Shown: piece after piece, positions 24,195 to 31,061 of the stretch
Layout: every line of letters starts with the position of its first letter
Numbering within the stretch: position 1 is the first letter of the stretch
IMG/VR virus record: IMGVR_UViG_3300048586_000117
Span: 1-32,918 of that record
DNA length: 32,918 nucleotides
Origin: a virus
Direction: 5' to 3' (one strand)
The notes under the pieces: generated by a model
Database searches by the model: none
Seen by the model: the letters and a program-made list of their open reading frames with translations, nothing else
What the model was told of the DNA's origin: nothing
Program-made: the position numbers and the translations under genes

Positions 24195-24228
24195 CTCGAT
24201 GATGTCACACAAGATGCTGGCGGCGGAC

Positions 24229-25095
24229 TTAAGCGTCAATCCCCTTTGATCCACGTGGGGGAGCATAGGCCATGGCCATGCGATCAAGCGCAGCACACAG
24301 CGCACGGCGGGCAGAAGCGCGGTTCTCACCCTTGTCAGCCCAACCATGCGCAGACAGCACCGCACTGACCGTCTGCCCGCCTAGGCACACGGCATCCACC
24401 AGAGCCCTATCCCGTATCCCGGCGCGGGTGCCGCGTTGAGACGGGCGGATGCGGCGGATCGCCAGCGCAGAACCGTCACCAATGGCCCGTTGCATGGCGC
24501 GGATCAGATTACCCTCATGGATGACCGTATCAATGAACGATCCACCTTGCCCGCTACCGCCGCCATGAGCCTCAACCGAAGAGCAGCGCATGCCGGATGA
24601 TGCATGCCGCTCAACAAGCATGGCATAGCGCCGACCCGTGGAGACCTGCAGGGCAGAGAACAAAGGCGCCTGCTGCTCGCCACCCTTGCGGGCAGCGCGG
24701 CGTGCCTGACGTTCCATCACGTCGAACGCATCAGCGGCACGGGCGCAGTCGCGGCCACGATAGCCGACATGTTCCACCTTCCAGCCCGCCTCGCCTTCCG
24801 GCATCAGGCCCATGGGGCTCACAGCCACCATCGGGCCGCGCGCAGGCTGCGCGATCATGTCAGGGCCACAACGCTCAGGCGGGGCCGCCATAGCCATGCG
24901 ATAGCGCAGTTGCAGCTGATCGATCTCGAAGGACGACAGCTTGCGCAGGTGCTCCATTTCACAGCGCAGCGTGTTGCAGGCCCAGGTCAGCGCCTCCCGC
25001 AGGCTGCGGGCCTCGGCCAGAACAGCCGCATCAAGATCCGCTGGACGCGAGAAGGTCTCCGACATCGCCATTTCCATCACCACCGCCCTGATCAT
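24229..25095 (-). CDS. Phage protein of unknown function (288 aa), possible late regulator
   Basis: The ATG at 25095 overlaps the preceding stop (ATGA); MSETF ten codons in is an alternative start. The N-terminal part is helical (LREALTWACNTLRCEMEHLRK). The middle has Met/Gly/Arg-rich segments and DVMERQARRAARKGGE. The C-terminal region, ALVDAVCLGGQTVSAVLSAHGW followed by NRASARRALCAALDRM, reads like a helix-turn-helix with a recognition helix near QTVSAVLSAHG. It is the last gene before the late operon, where phages often keep their late activator or antiterminator. No known family was recognised. Confidence 0.7.
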   Translation of the reverse strand: MIRAVVMEMAMSETFSRPADLDAAVLAEARSLREALTWACNTLRCEMEHLRKLSSFEIDQLQLRYRMAMAAPPERCGPDMIAQPARGPMVAVSPMGLMPEGEAGWKVEHVGYRGRDCARAADAFDVMERQARRAARKGGEQQAPLFSALQVSTGRRYAMLVERHASSGMRCSSVEAHGGGSGQGGSFIDTVIHEGNLIRAMQRAIGDGSALAIRRIRPSQRGTRAGIRDRALVDAVCLGGQTVSAVLSAHGWADKGENRASARRALCAALDRMAMAYAPPRGSKGIDA

Positions 25096-25529
25096 TTCCC
25101 GGCCTCATCGCTCATCTTGTTGCCTTTGAACACGCCACCACCAAATATTGAGAACACGCCCCGGCCATCAGGGACGGCAGGGACGGACACCTGATTTTTA
25201 GGGACGGACATTGCGCCACGGTGCCAAAAGTTTTTCCATTTCAGTTCATCGGCTTGAATGAAGGTCAGGGACGGTAGGGACGATAGGGAAGGAGTTTTCC
25301 GCCTACGCGTAAGAAATGGTTTGAAGCATTCCGGCATCATATTTGCGCGCGCGCATACGTAGGCCGCAAAATGCCTCCCTAGCGTCCCTACCGTCCCAAA
25401 CCATGCACCAAGGCGTTGATTGCAAACGACTTCCCCCGGACCCCCGTTAAGGTTTCCCCGTCCCAACTTTTGGGTTTGCGTCCCTACCGTCCCGGCTGCG
25501 AACATCAATGGGGTGCGGGGCGTCTGCAT
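25092..25529 (-). CDS. Uncertain ORF (145 aa) running through the iteron array
   Basis: The frame begins at ATG 25529, overlapping the helicase stop (TGATG), and ends overlapping the next ATG (ATGA). This is the usual sign of a real gene in this operon. But it reads straight through the iteron array, so the product contains repeat-derived peptides (GTVGT, SLSSLPSLTF, VSVPAVPDG) and lacks a recognisable domain. It may be a small coupled protein whose DNA also serves as origin, or an open frame kept only for translational coupling. Confidence 0.35.
   Translation of the reverse strand: MQTPRTPLMFAAGTVGTQTQKLGRGNLNGGPGEVVCNQRLGAWFGTVGTLGRHFAAYVCARANMMPECFKPFLTRRRKTPSLSSLPSLTFIQADELKWKNFWHRGAMSVPKNQVSVPAVPDGRGVFSIFGGGVFKGNKMSDEAGK
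25170..25494. repeat. Symmetric iteron array, candidate phage replication origin
   Basis: Twelve 9-bp units close to AGGGACGGT are present. On the plus strand they lie at 25170-25187 (two), 25200-25208 (one) and 25267-25293 (three). On the minus strand they lie at 25372-25398 (three), 25457-25465 (one) and 25477-25494 (two). The 2-1-3 | 3-1-2 layout mirrors around 25332.5, to the base for the central and single units and to within one base for the outer pairs. GCCTACG (25301-25307) and CGTAGGC (25358-25364) share the same axis. The 40-bp arms 25268-25307 and 25358-25397 agree at about 33 positions. The centre holds an alternating GCGCGCGCGC run. The array lies directly downstream of the replicative helicase gene, as initiator-bound origins often do. 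Confidence 0.75.
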
Positions 25530-27334
25530 CACATGCCCCCTTCATCGCCATAGCCGCCCATATCGACCGGTGATCCGATGATCTTGCCGCGCTGGTCGCG
25601 AGGGGCATGGCGCAAGTCTCGACCAAACATGTCGGTCCACCTGACGCCGAGGTAGAACGTGGTCGAGGCCTTGTGCGCCTCAAAACTGCGCCCGGTCGCA
25701 GGGTGCCGCCACTTGCCGGCCTTTTCGCCCTTGATGCGCTTGGCGATGGTGTTTGGCTGCCATTCCCCGAGGCCATCGCGGGCACGCCAGAAGTTGAACG
25801 CCTCGATCATGTCCTTGGCCATGATCTTGTCTGTCGGGTCACCGGTCACGGTGGTGCAGTCGGTCAGGAACTGGCCGATCGGGTCACTCTCGGCCCGGAA
25901 CTCGGCAGTTGCCACCCGCACTTCCTCGGGCTCATCCAGACCGCCTTCCAGATAGTCGAGCAGGCCCTCGACAGCCCACCGCAAGATGCCCGGCGCCTCT
26001 TGCCTGAGCTTCTTCTGCAGATCCGGATCACGCTCGTCCTTCGTGATGTGCTGGTCAAAGGGCACCAGAAGCAGGCGGCGCCATATGCCCTCATCCGTGC
26101 CCCGGATATCCGGCTTGTGGTTGCCGCTGATTGTCAGCTTGAAGCACGGCAGGAACTCGAAGAAGTCCTGCTGCAATGCCCGAACCAGCATGGGTTCCCC
26201 GCCGGTCAGTTCCTTGATCAGGCCCTCTTGCCACTTCACCCCCTCATCTGGCTCACTGGCGCGCACGAAACGGGCGCCGACGAGTTGCACGAGGTCCGGA
26301 GTTGCATCGCCCCCGCCGCGCCGGTTCGAGCCCGTCAAACTCTCGATCTTGGCAACGGCAGCATAGTCACTGAGAAGCCAGGCCATAAGGTCGACCAGCA
26401 CAGACTTGCCGTTGGCCCCGGTGCCATAGAAGTAGCAGAGCTTCTGTTCGCCCGTCAGCGCGGTCATGCACAACCCGAACCAGCGCTGCAGGAAACGACG
26501 CATGCGCTCTTCCGGCATGATCCGACGCAGGAAGTCATCGAACCGCGGGCAAGTCGCCTTCGGATCGTAGGCGTGCGGGATGATCTTCGTCAGCAGCTGA
26601 TCACGCGCATGCGGGATGACATCGACCCGAGACACCTTGGAAAAGCCTGCGTCACCTCCCCCATCGACACTGAATCGGAGCACACCAGAAGCGCAGTTCA
26701 CGTCCAGCGCGCCTGCGTCCAGTTGATCGACTTGGCGAGAAAGCGCGATCGAGGCCTCATTGATCATGTTGCCGATCGGCGCTGAGTTGCCCGCATTCTT
26801 GGCGTGCCGCAGGCGCTGACCAATACTGTCCTGGACGCCAGACAGCACATGCATGATCTCATCGAGCTGCGGGCGCAGATCAGACAACTCGGCCTCTTGT
26901 TCCGGCGTCCGCTTGCTGGGCGGGATACGCTTCAGTCGCGCAATATCGGCCTCGATCTCAGCACGGCGTTCGACCAGTTCTGCCCGATCGGGAGGCACCG
27001 AGATAAAGCGGACCTCCTTTTCGATCAGGGGGCCGAGTGTCTGCGCCTTTCCGCGCACCACAAGCATGTCAGGGTCTTTGACCCAAACCTGCCCACTCCA
27101 GTCATACCAGCCGACGCGGGGCACCCAGATCAGGTTTTCACCGAAATGGATGCGGAACCTCTGGCCATTGCCGGTGTCGTTCAGCGTTTGCTCGGCACAG
27201 TTGGCGATCCGCGCCCAGAGTTCCGGATCTTCATCAGGGCCAAGCCCCGCCATTGGGTCGGCGGAAGGACGGGCGCGGCGCTCCGCCAACGGACTTATGC
27301 CCGCGAAAGCATCATCATCGTCATGGTCGCTCAT
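25529..27334 (-). CDS. D5/P4-family replicative helicase (601 aa)
   Basis: Start chosen at ATG 27334 (MSDHDDDDAF), overlapping the upstream stop (ATGA); 180 further in-frame residues are a shadow of neighbouring genes. The C-terminal half is an SF3 helicase of the phage/plasmid primase P4 type. It has Walker A GTGANGKS (304-311), a Walker-B-like ARFVRASEPDEG (354-365) and sensor LTISGNHKP (400-408, Asn405). The D5_N-type region precedes it, with a charged coiled-coil insert at about 115-165. No TOPRIM or archaeo-eukaryotic primase motif is visible, so it looks like a helicase without its own primase domain. It probably unwinds the phage origin, which lies just downstream. Confidence 0.9.
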   Translation of the reverse strand: MSDHDDDDAFAGISPLAERRARPSADPMAGLGPDEDPELWARIANCAEQTLNDTGNGQRFRIHFGENLIWVPRVGWYDWSGQVWVKDPDMLVVRGKAQTLGPLIEKEVRFISVPPDRAELVERRAEIEADIARLKRIPPSKRTPEQEAELSDLRPQLDEIMHVLSGVQDSIGQRLRHAKNAGNSAPIGNMINEASIALSRQVDQLDAGALDVNCASGVLRFSVDGGGDAGFSKVSRVDVIPHARDQLLTKIIPHAYDPKATCPRFDDFLRRIMPEERMRRFLQRWFGLCMTALTGEQKLCYFYGTGANGKSVLVDLMAWLLSDYAAVAKIESLTGSNRRGGGDATPDLVQLVGARFVRASEPDEGVKWQEGLIKELTGGEPMLVRALQQDFFEFLPCFKLTISGNHKPDIRGTDEGIWRRLLLVPFDQHITKDERDPDLQKKLRQEAPGILRWAVEGLLDYLEGGLDEPEEVRVATAEFRAESDPIGQFLTDCTTVTGDPTDKIMAKDMIEAFNFWRARDGLGEWQPNTIAKRIKGEKAGKWRHPATGRSFEAHKASTTFYLGVRWTDMFGRDLRHAPRDQRGKIIGSPVDMGGYGDEGGM

Positions 27335-27447
27335 TCCTGCTTCTCTCTGCCCTGCCGGGCTTCGGCCCGGTCTACGATGGCGCGCACGACCTCCGCGATC
27401 TGGCGCCAGCTTTTGTCGGTGGGTGCGGGCGGTACGGGTGGCATCAT
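27331..27447 (-). CDS. Small protein (38 aa) coupled to the helicase gene
   Basis: ATG at 27447 overlaps the stop of the 144-aa gene (ATGA), and its own TGA overlaps the helicase start (ATGA). The product is MMPPVPPAPTDKSW followed by one amphipathic helix (QIAEVVRAIVDRAEARQG). The double overlap strongly suggests it is translated. Function is unknown; a small partner of the helicase is possible. Confidence 0.6.
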   Translation of the reverse strand: MMPPVPPAPTDKSWRQIAEVVRAIVDRAEARQGREKQE

Positions 27448-27878
27448 CTTGCCTTCCCCCTGAACACGCCCTTGGGATCGACGCGGGACAAGAACGCGCG
27501 CTTTTCCGTATCTGGCATGCTCTGCCACAGCGCGACGAACAGCCGCTTGCGGGTTTCGGCCGCAAAGGCAGTTGTGCCCATGCGCCGCAGGCCCGCACCG
27601 ACATAGGCCTCGAGTTCGGCCGGGCTCGCGATGTCAGCCCAGAAGGTGGCATCGCTACGCATATTGTCCGCGAAGAAGGCAAGCTCCGGCGACCCTGCCC
27701 CGGCTTCCTCCAGGAACCCGGCCGCAGCTTCCAGCGCTGCGCGATTGTCCATCTCGGCAAGGCGATAGAGCGCGCGCAGGGCGGCCACCGCGACCATGTC
27801 ACGCTTCCATGCCCGAAATTCGGCCGAGGCCTCATAGGCCGATCGGATATCGTCCGCGCTGGCGGTTGCCCCATCCAT
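27444..27878 (-). CDS. Conserved-looking helical phage protein (144 aa)
   Basis: Start at ATG 27878, overlapping the stop of the multi-HTH gene (TGATG). The protein is almost wholly helical and Ala-rich. Features are AEFRAWKRDMVAVAALRALYR, then ELAFFADNMRSDATFWADIASP, and a C-terminal TRKRLFVALWQSMPDTEKRAFL. Composition and layout suggest a small all-alpha protein, perhaps acting with the replication genes on either side. No catalytic motif or known family was recognised. Confidence 0.7.
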   Translation of the reverse strand: MDGATASADDIRSAYEASAEFRAWKRDMVAVAALRALYRLAEMDNRAALEAAAGFLEEAGAGSPELAFFADNMRSDATFWADIASPAELEAYVGAGLRRMGTTAFAAETRKRLFVALWQSMPDTEKRAFLSRVDPKGVFRGKAR

Positions 27879-29311
27879 CACGCTGCCGCCTTCATCGGAC
27901 GGTTTGGCTTTCCGGCAAGCCCGAGTTCAGCAATATCCACCGAGATCGTCGCATGGCTGACGCGAAGCGCCTCTGCCATCTTCCGGATGCTCATGCCCTC
28001 GGCGCGCAGCCGCTCCACCTGCTTCTGGCGTTCCGCCTTGGCATTTTTCTCGCCGACCAATCCGAGCGCGCGAATGTCCATTGTGACGGTGTAGGAGCTG
28101 ATGCCCAATGCGGCGGTGATCTCGGCCAGCGATGCACCTGCAGCGCGCATCTTTGCGACCTTCTGACGCCTCATCTCTATAACATTGACCCTGCCTGTCC
28201 GCAGTCCGAGGCGTGCAAGGGTGCGGCGGACAGTGTTGACGGCCAATCCGACCCTTGAGGCGATCTCATCCTGTGTCAGCCCCTCAGCGACCAGATCGCG
28301 GATCACGTCATCCCGCTTGGCGATCGCCTCCCGGATCTCTGCCGCGCGGCCAGACCGCCCCCGCATCAGCGCTTCTTTCTGCGGAAGGATCGCGAAACCA
28401 AGAGCGCGGAGGTCTTTCCGCGCCGTGATGACATGCACGCCAACCTCAGCGGCAATGGCACTGACGGTCATTCCCTGATTATAGAGCGCCTGGACGCGGT
28501 TACGACGCTGGCTCTGCTGTTCCCGCTGCATTGCCAGCCGCTCTGACTTGGCAGAGGTCATCGAGACGCCGCTTACTGGCTGCAGTCCCATCCTCTTCAC
28601 GTCGAGCGCCACCACGCGGTTCGACAGGCGCAGAATCCGCGAGACTTCGGACATGTAGTGCCCTGCCTCGATCAACCTGCGCACCTCCGCGCGCCGCGAC
28701 AGAATGGCTGCTCGCGTGGCCGAGCATTCAGCCTTTACCCGTGGCTTGGCCTTGGGCCGTTCCCGACGCTTGACTTCGATCCCGAGCTTGGCCGCAACGG
28801 CCTGAACGACCTTGCGCGAAAAGCCAACATCAAGACCGATCTGGTCGGCAGTCCAGCCAAGCGCCGCAAGCTCTGCGATCCGGGCATTGCGGGCCAGAAC
28901 AGCCGGATGAACGGCATATGGCGTCTTCTTGGCGAAAATGCTGGTGGGTGGCTTGACCGGCTCGAGCCCCAGAACGAAGAGGTCAGTCGAAATTGTGCTG
29001 GGATTGACGCCCAGCCTGCGGGCGATCTCTGACGACCAGACGCCCTCTGCATGCATCCGGGCCACCTCGGCACGACGCGCGGCCATCTCTTCCGCCCGGA
29101 CAGGTGCCTTGCGGGCACGGATGTATGGCGCATCGCGCGCTGCCCGCTTTCTGGCCTCGGCATCTGGATAACGCAGCTGGTTTGTCTTTGGATCCCAAAC
29201 CGGCGCCTGCCAGGCACTCTTGCCAACTGGCAGCACCTGCACGGCGGCATCTGGAACCGGGCATCCGTAGCGTGCGGCGACCTCGGCCGCGATCTGTTGC
29301 TCGCGGGTCAT
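27878..29311 (-). CDS. Protein of seven tandem helix-turn-helix units (477 aa)
   Basis: After an N-terminal region (1-75), seven similar about 38-residue units occur at 79-117, 141-178, 206-244, 269-306, 332-370, 381-418 and 428-465. Each has the pattern R-x-x-V-x-x-L-x-A-x-G-x-[ST]-x-x-E-I-A-x-x-L-G-V-[ST]-x-x-T-V-x-x-D-[IL]-x-x-L-G-L, a DeoR/sigma-4-like HTH ending in LGL. Examples are EGLTQDEIASRVGLAVNTVR and EGMSIRKMAEALRVSHATIS. Spacing is 62-65 residues for the first units and 47-49 for the last. The start overlaps the DUF3310 stop (ATGA). An array of DNA-binding units encoded next to a helicase and an iteron origin suggests an origin-binding initiator or organiser. Confidence 0.85.
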   Translation of the reverse strand: MTREQQIAAEVAARYGCPVPDAAVQVLPVGKSAWQAPVWDPKTNQLRYPDAEARKRAARDAPYIRARKAPVRAEEMAARRAEVARMHAEGVWSSEIARRLGVNPSTISTDLFVLGLEPVKPPTSIFAKKTPYAVHPAVLARNARIAELAALGWTADQIGLDVGFSRKVVQAVAAKLGIEVKRRERPKAKPRVKAECSATRAAILSRRAEVRRLIEAGHYMSEVSRILRLSNRVVALDVKRMGLQPVSGVSMTSAKSERLAMQREQQSQRRNRVQALYNQGMTVSAIAAEVGVHVITARKDLRALGFAILPQKEALMRGRSGRAAEIREAIAKRDDVIRDLVAEGLTQDEIASRVGLAVNTVRRTLARLGLRTGRVNVIEMRRQKVAKMRAAGASLAEITAALGISSYTVTMDIRALGLVGEKNAKAERQKQVERLRAEGMSIRKMAEALRVSHATISVDIAELGLAGKPNRPMKAAA

Positions 29312-29535
29312 GCCGGCACCACCCCGGCAGCCAGCCGCCGTTCAATCTCCCGATCGAGATACCAGCGCGCCTTGCGCAGATCTTCGACGGCATCTGCTTT
29401 CAGGTCGGCACGCCAGATGTACTTCACCGCATTGCCGAGGCAGAACCCCATGTGTTCGGTGATCTGGATGCACTCGACCCCGCTCGGATGGCCCGTGTAG
29501 TGCGGCGGATGATTGACCATGTCGGGCTTTGTCAT
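29308..29535 (-). CDS. DUF3310 (SaV-like) protein (75 aa)
   Basis: Start at ATG 29535 with GGAGAGG directly upstream; a TTG five codons earlier is less likely. The product has the full DUF3310 pattern: VNHPPHYTG, then GVECIQITEHMGFCLGNAVK, then YIWRADLKADAVEDLRKARW and YLDREIERR. The family is common in phages and has been suggested to relate to nucleotide kinases, but its activity is unproven. It is part of the early operon, between a small ORF and the multi-HTH gene, each joined by ATGA overlaps. Confidence 0.88.
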   Translation of the reverse strand: MTKPDMVNHPPHYTGHPSGVECIQITEHMGFCLGNAVKYIWRADLKADAVEDLRKARWYLDREIERRLAAGVVPA

Positions 29536-29804
29536 GCCTCTCCCCAGCAAATCTTTTTGCTCTCAAGCACCCGCAGGTCGGTTGCCCGACCCGCGGGGCT
29601 CGCACTCTCCAAACGGAGTTTGGGCGCGCCACCGATCCCCGCCGCCGCGCCCCGGTGCGGTGCTGACCCCGGGAGGAGGAGGGAACCAGCGAGAAGGATC
29701 GAGTTCGAAGAGAAAGCGGGCGACGGCATAGCGCCGCCCGAGTCTTCCGCAGCACCAGAAGCAGGAAGGTGATTGCGGGCATCGGCACGACTGCGGCCGG
29801 GCAT
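29532..29804 (-). CDS. Small protein of unknown function (90 aa)
   Basis: The ATG at 29804 directly abuts the preceding stop (TAA|ATG) and the TGA overlaps the DUF3310 ATG (ATGA). The sequence is rich in Ser, Ala, Gly and Pro, with one short hydrophobic stretch (SILLAGSLLLPG) and a charged end (LRVLESKKICWGEA). No family was recognised and the composition is of low information. Reality rests on its tight fit between two genes. The DNA contains the dyad CCAAAC-GGA-GTTTGG. Confidence 0.45.
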   Translation of the reverse strand: MPGRSRADARNHLPASGAAEDSGGAMPSPAFSSNSILLAGSLLLPGSAPHRGAAAGIGGAPKLRLESASPAGRATDLRVLESKKICWGEA

Positions 29805-30167
29805 TTACCTGCCCTGCCCCAGATCGGCGCCGGAGAAATCGTCAGGCCACCAGCGCATGGCCTGCAGCACCACATCAATGTGCGGGCGCGAGAACGCCGT
29901 GAACCAGTTGCGCGCGGTCTGGACGGTCACGCCGAACATCACCGCGCAGGTCTCGGGATTGCCGCAGCGGCGGCGCACCACGCCCGCCCAGAACTCCATC
30001 GCCTCATCCCGGCTGATCTCTATCACCGGCAGCGCCTGAACCCGGCGCATGGCCTGGGCACTGCGCCCCCGCCCGCCATGCGGCGCAAAAGCACTGGACT
30101 GGGACATTTGGCCCCGAGGCGCGGCAGACTGGCCGCCAGTGATGGAATGGAGGGTGCGAGGTGACAT
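29805..30167 (-). CDS. HTH-containing early regulator (120 aa)
   Basis: The first 45 residues are polar and probably disordered. The C-terminal part has EFWAGVVRRRCGNPETCAVM, then FGVTVQTARNWFTAFSRPH, a helix-turn-helix with recognition helix VQTARNWF. It is the second gene after the Cro-like gene, overlapping it as TGATG. The position matches that of CII-like or other early activators in lambdoid phages, but sequence does not assign it to those families. Confidence 0.65.
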   Translation of the reverse strand: MSPRTLHSITGGQSAAPRGQMSQSSAFAPHGGRGRSAQAMRRVQALPVIEISRDEAMEFWAGVVRRRCGNPETCAVMFGVTVQTARNWFTAFSRPHIDVVLQAMRWWPDDFSGADLGQGR

Positions 30168-30412
30168 CAGGCGACGTCCTTTTGATCGGGCAGTGGGCCC
30201 GGTTGGTCAGATTGAGTTCCGGGGGATGGCAACCACGACCGCGCCGACACGGCACCGCCGGTCGCGTCCTCGATCTTCAAAGCAAGCTCGAGGCTCGGCG
30301 ACATTGTCCGAGCAACCAACTTCGAAATGGTTGCCTGAGTCACGCCAACCCTCTGGGCGAAGATTGCCTGCTTGATGCCGCTTCTGGCGAGATATGCGTT
30401 CAGGTCGCTCAT
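30167..30412 (-). CDS. Cro-like XRE repressor (81 aa)
   Basis: The first gene of the leftward early operon. Residues about 10-50 form an XRE helix-turn-helix: IKQAIFAQRVGVTQATISKL with recognition helix QATISKLV. A short acidic/Pro-rich tail ends in KDVA. It is transcribed from the promoter at 30420-30448 and divergently from the repressor gene. It should act as Cro, competing with the repressor for the operators in the shared 94-base control region. Confidence 0.85.
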   Translation of the reverse strand: MSDLNAYLARSGIKQAIFAQRVGVTQATISKLVARTMSPSLELALKIEDATGGAVSARSWLPSPGTQSDQPGPLPDQKDVA

Positions 30413-30419
30413 GCCACAT

Positions 30420-30448
30420 CATATGCGCGACATGAATATTCACGTCAA
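30420..30448 (-). promoter_or_regulatory. Leftward early promoter (cro promoter) with operator
   Basis: On the minus strand, -35 TTGACG (30448-30443), a 17-base spacer and -10 CATATG (30425-30420) lead to the cro start at 30412. The spacer contains the 10-bp palindrome TGAATATTCA (30433-30442), so a protein bound there would block RNA polymerase. The same -35, palindrome and CATAT -10 recur at 32216-32244. Confidence 0.75.
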
Positions 30449-30518
30449 GTATAAATATACGCGATGCGATTTTGCCGCTCATCCCCAATCAAGGGATAAT
30501 GGACGCATGAATATTTCG
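30449..30518 (+). promoter_or_regulatory. Further operator-like sites before the repressor gene
   Basis: GTATA-AA-TATAC (30449-30460) is a near-perfect dyad directly beside the cro -35 box. The repressor start itself reads ATGAATATTTCG (30507-30518), sharing eight bases with the palindrome ATGAATATTCAC at 30432. Three related sites in this stretch would allow graded control of cro and the repressor, as in other phage switches. No strong plus-strand -35/-10 pair is evident, which fits a weak, self-regulated maintenance promoter. Confidence 0.5.
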
Positions 30519-30800
30519 ACCATTCGCCGCCTGCGCGGCCTTACTCAAGTTGACCTAGCCGACATGACAGGGCTGACACAGCCCACGATCTCGCGCGCCG
30601 AGAACGGCGAAGACGGGACAACACTTGGCACATTCAAGCAGATCGCCGCAGCGCTAGGGGTAGGCCTTGCAGATCTCTTCGCCGACGACCGGACTAAGGT
30701 TGAGTCGGAGCTGCTTGGAGCGTTTCGGCGACTTCCGATTGACCGACAGAAGGGGTGGCTCGACATGGCGCGCTCTGTCGTTTCAGATCATCAGCAATGA
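30507..30800 (+). CDS. Short CI-like XRE repressor (97 aa)
   Basis: Start taken at ATG 30507 (MNISTIRRLRG); an in-frame extension upstream crosses the control region and is rejected. Residues 6-58 form a complete XRE domain: LTQVDLADMTGLTQPTISRA with recognition helix TQPTISRAEN, then LGTFKQIAAALGVGLADLF. Only about 40 residues follow (ESELLGAFRRLPIDRQKGW). There is no S24/LexA peptidase domain, so RecA-stimulated self-cleavage is not possible. It is the likely lysogeny repressor, divergent from cro. Confidence 0.82.
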   Translation: MNISTIRRLRGLTQVDLADMTGLTQPTISRAENGEDGTTLGTFKQIAAALGVGLADLFADDRTKVESELLGAFRRLPIDRQKGWLDMARSVVSDHQQ

Positions 30801-30870
30801 GCGCCAAGAACCTGTCAAATTCCTCATTGCTCATGCGAGCCAGCAACTGCTGAAAACTCAGCTCATTCAC
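30694..30870 (-). CDS. Small ORF (58 aa) antisense to the repressor 3' end
   Basis: A GTG start at 30870 follows GGAGGTGAT, close to a perfect anti-16S match, with about 6 bases between GGAGG and GTG. The frame runs to TAG at 30694-30696 and so covers the last 107 bases of the repressor gene on the opposite strand. The product is acidic-amphipathic (NELSFQQLLARMSNEEFDRF, then LALIADDLKRQ) with a loose tail. A -35/-10 pair lies upstream (30896-30923). It could be an antirepressor or a small regulator, and its transcript would be antisense to repressor mRNA. No homologue was recognised. Confidence 0.6.
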   Translation of the reverse strand: MNELSFQQLLARMSNEEFDRFLALIADDLKRQSAPCRATPSVGQSEVAETLQAAPTQP

Positions 30871-30895
30871 ACATCACCTCCGGGCCAATACCTCA

Positions 30896-30923
30896 AGATT
30901 AGGTGAACAGAACACGAACGCAA
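30896..30923 (-). promoter_or_regulatory. Possible promoter of the antisense ORF
   Basis: On the minus strand TTGCGT (30923-30918) and TAATCT (30901-30896) are 16 bases apart, 26 bases before the GTG at 30870. A dyad GGGTTG...CAACCC (30946-30951 / 30961-30966) lies just upstream. The rest of 30871-31061 is AT-richer than its surroundings and holds no gene. Confidence 0.4.
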
Positions 30924-31061
30924 CCGGGCTTAACCATTATTCTGTGGGTTGATCTGTGGACAACCCCAAGTCAAATTTCATTCAGATTTCATCGCTACCA
31001 GCTGCGTGGCGGGCTGAGGTCAAATTGTTCAAAGTCCTGATTTTGCGAGAGGGAATGCAAA

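Noticed and set aside
25170-25494. CRISPR array
   Set aside because: Units are 9 bp, occur in both orientations and are arranged symmetrically; there are no constant-length spacers and no cas genes.
27335-27874. 180-residue N-terminal extension of the helicase
   Set aside because: The extra residues are Arg/Pro/Ser-rich out-of-frame translation of neighbouring genes; ATG 27334 overlaps the previous stop as everywhere in this operon.
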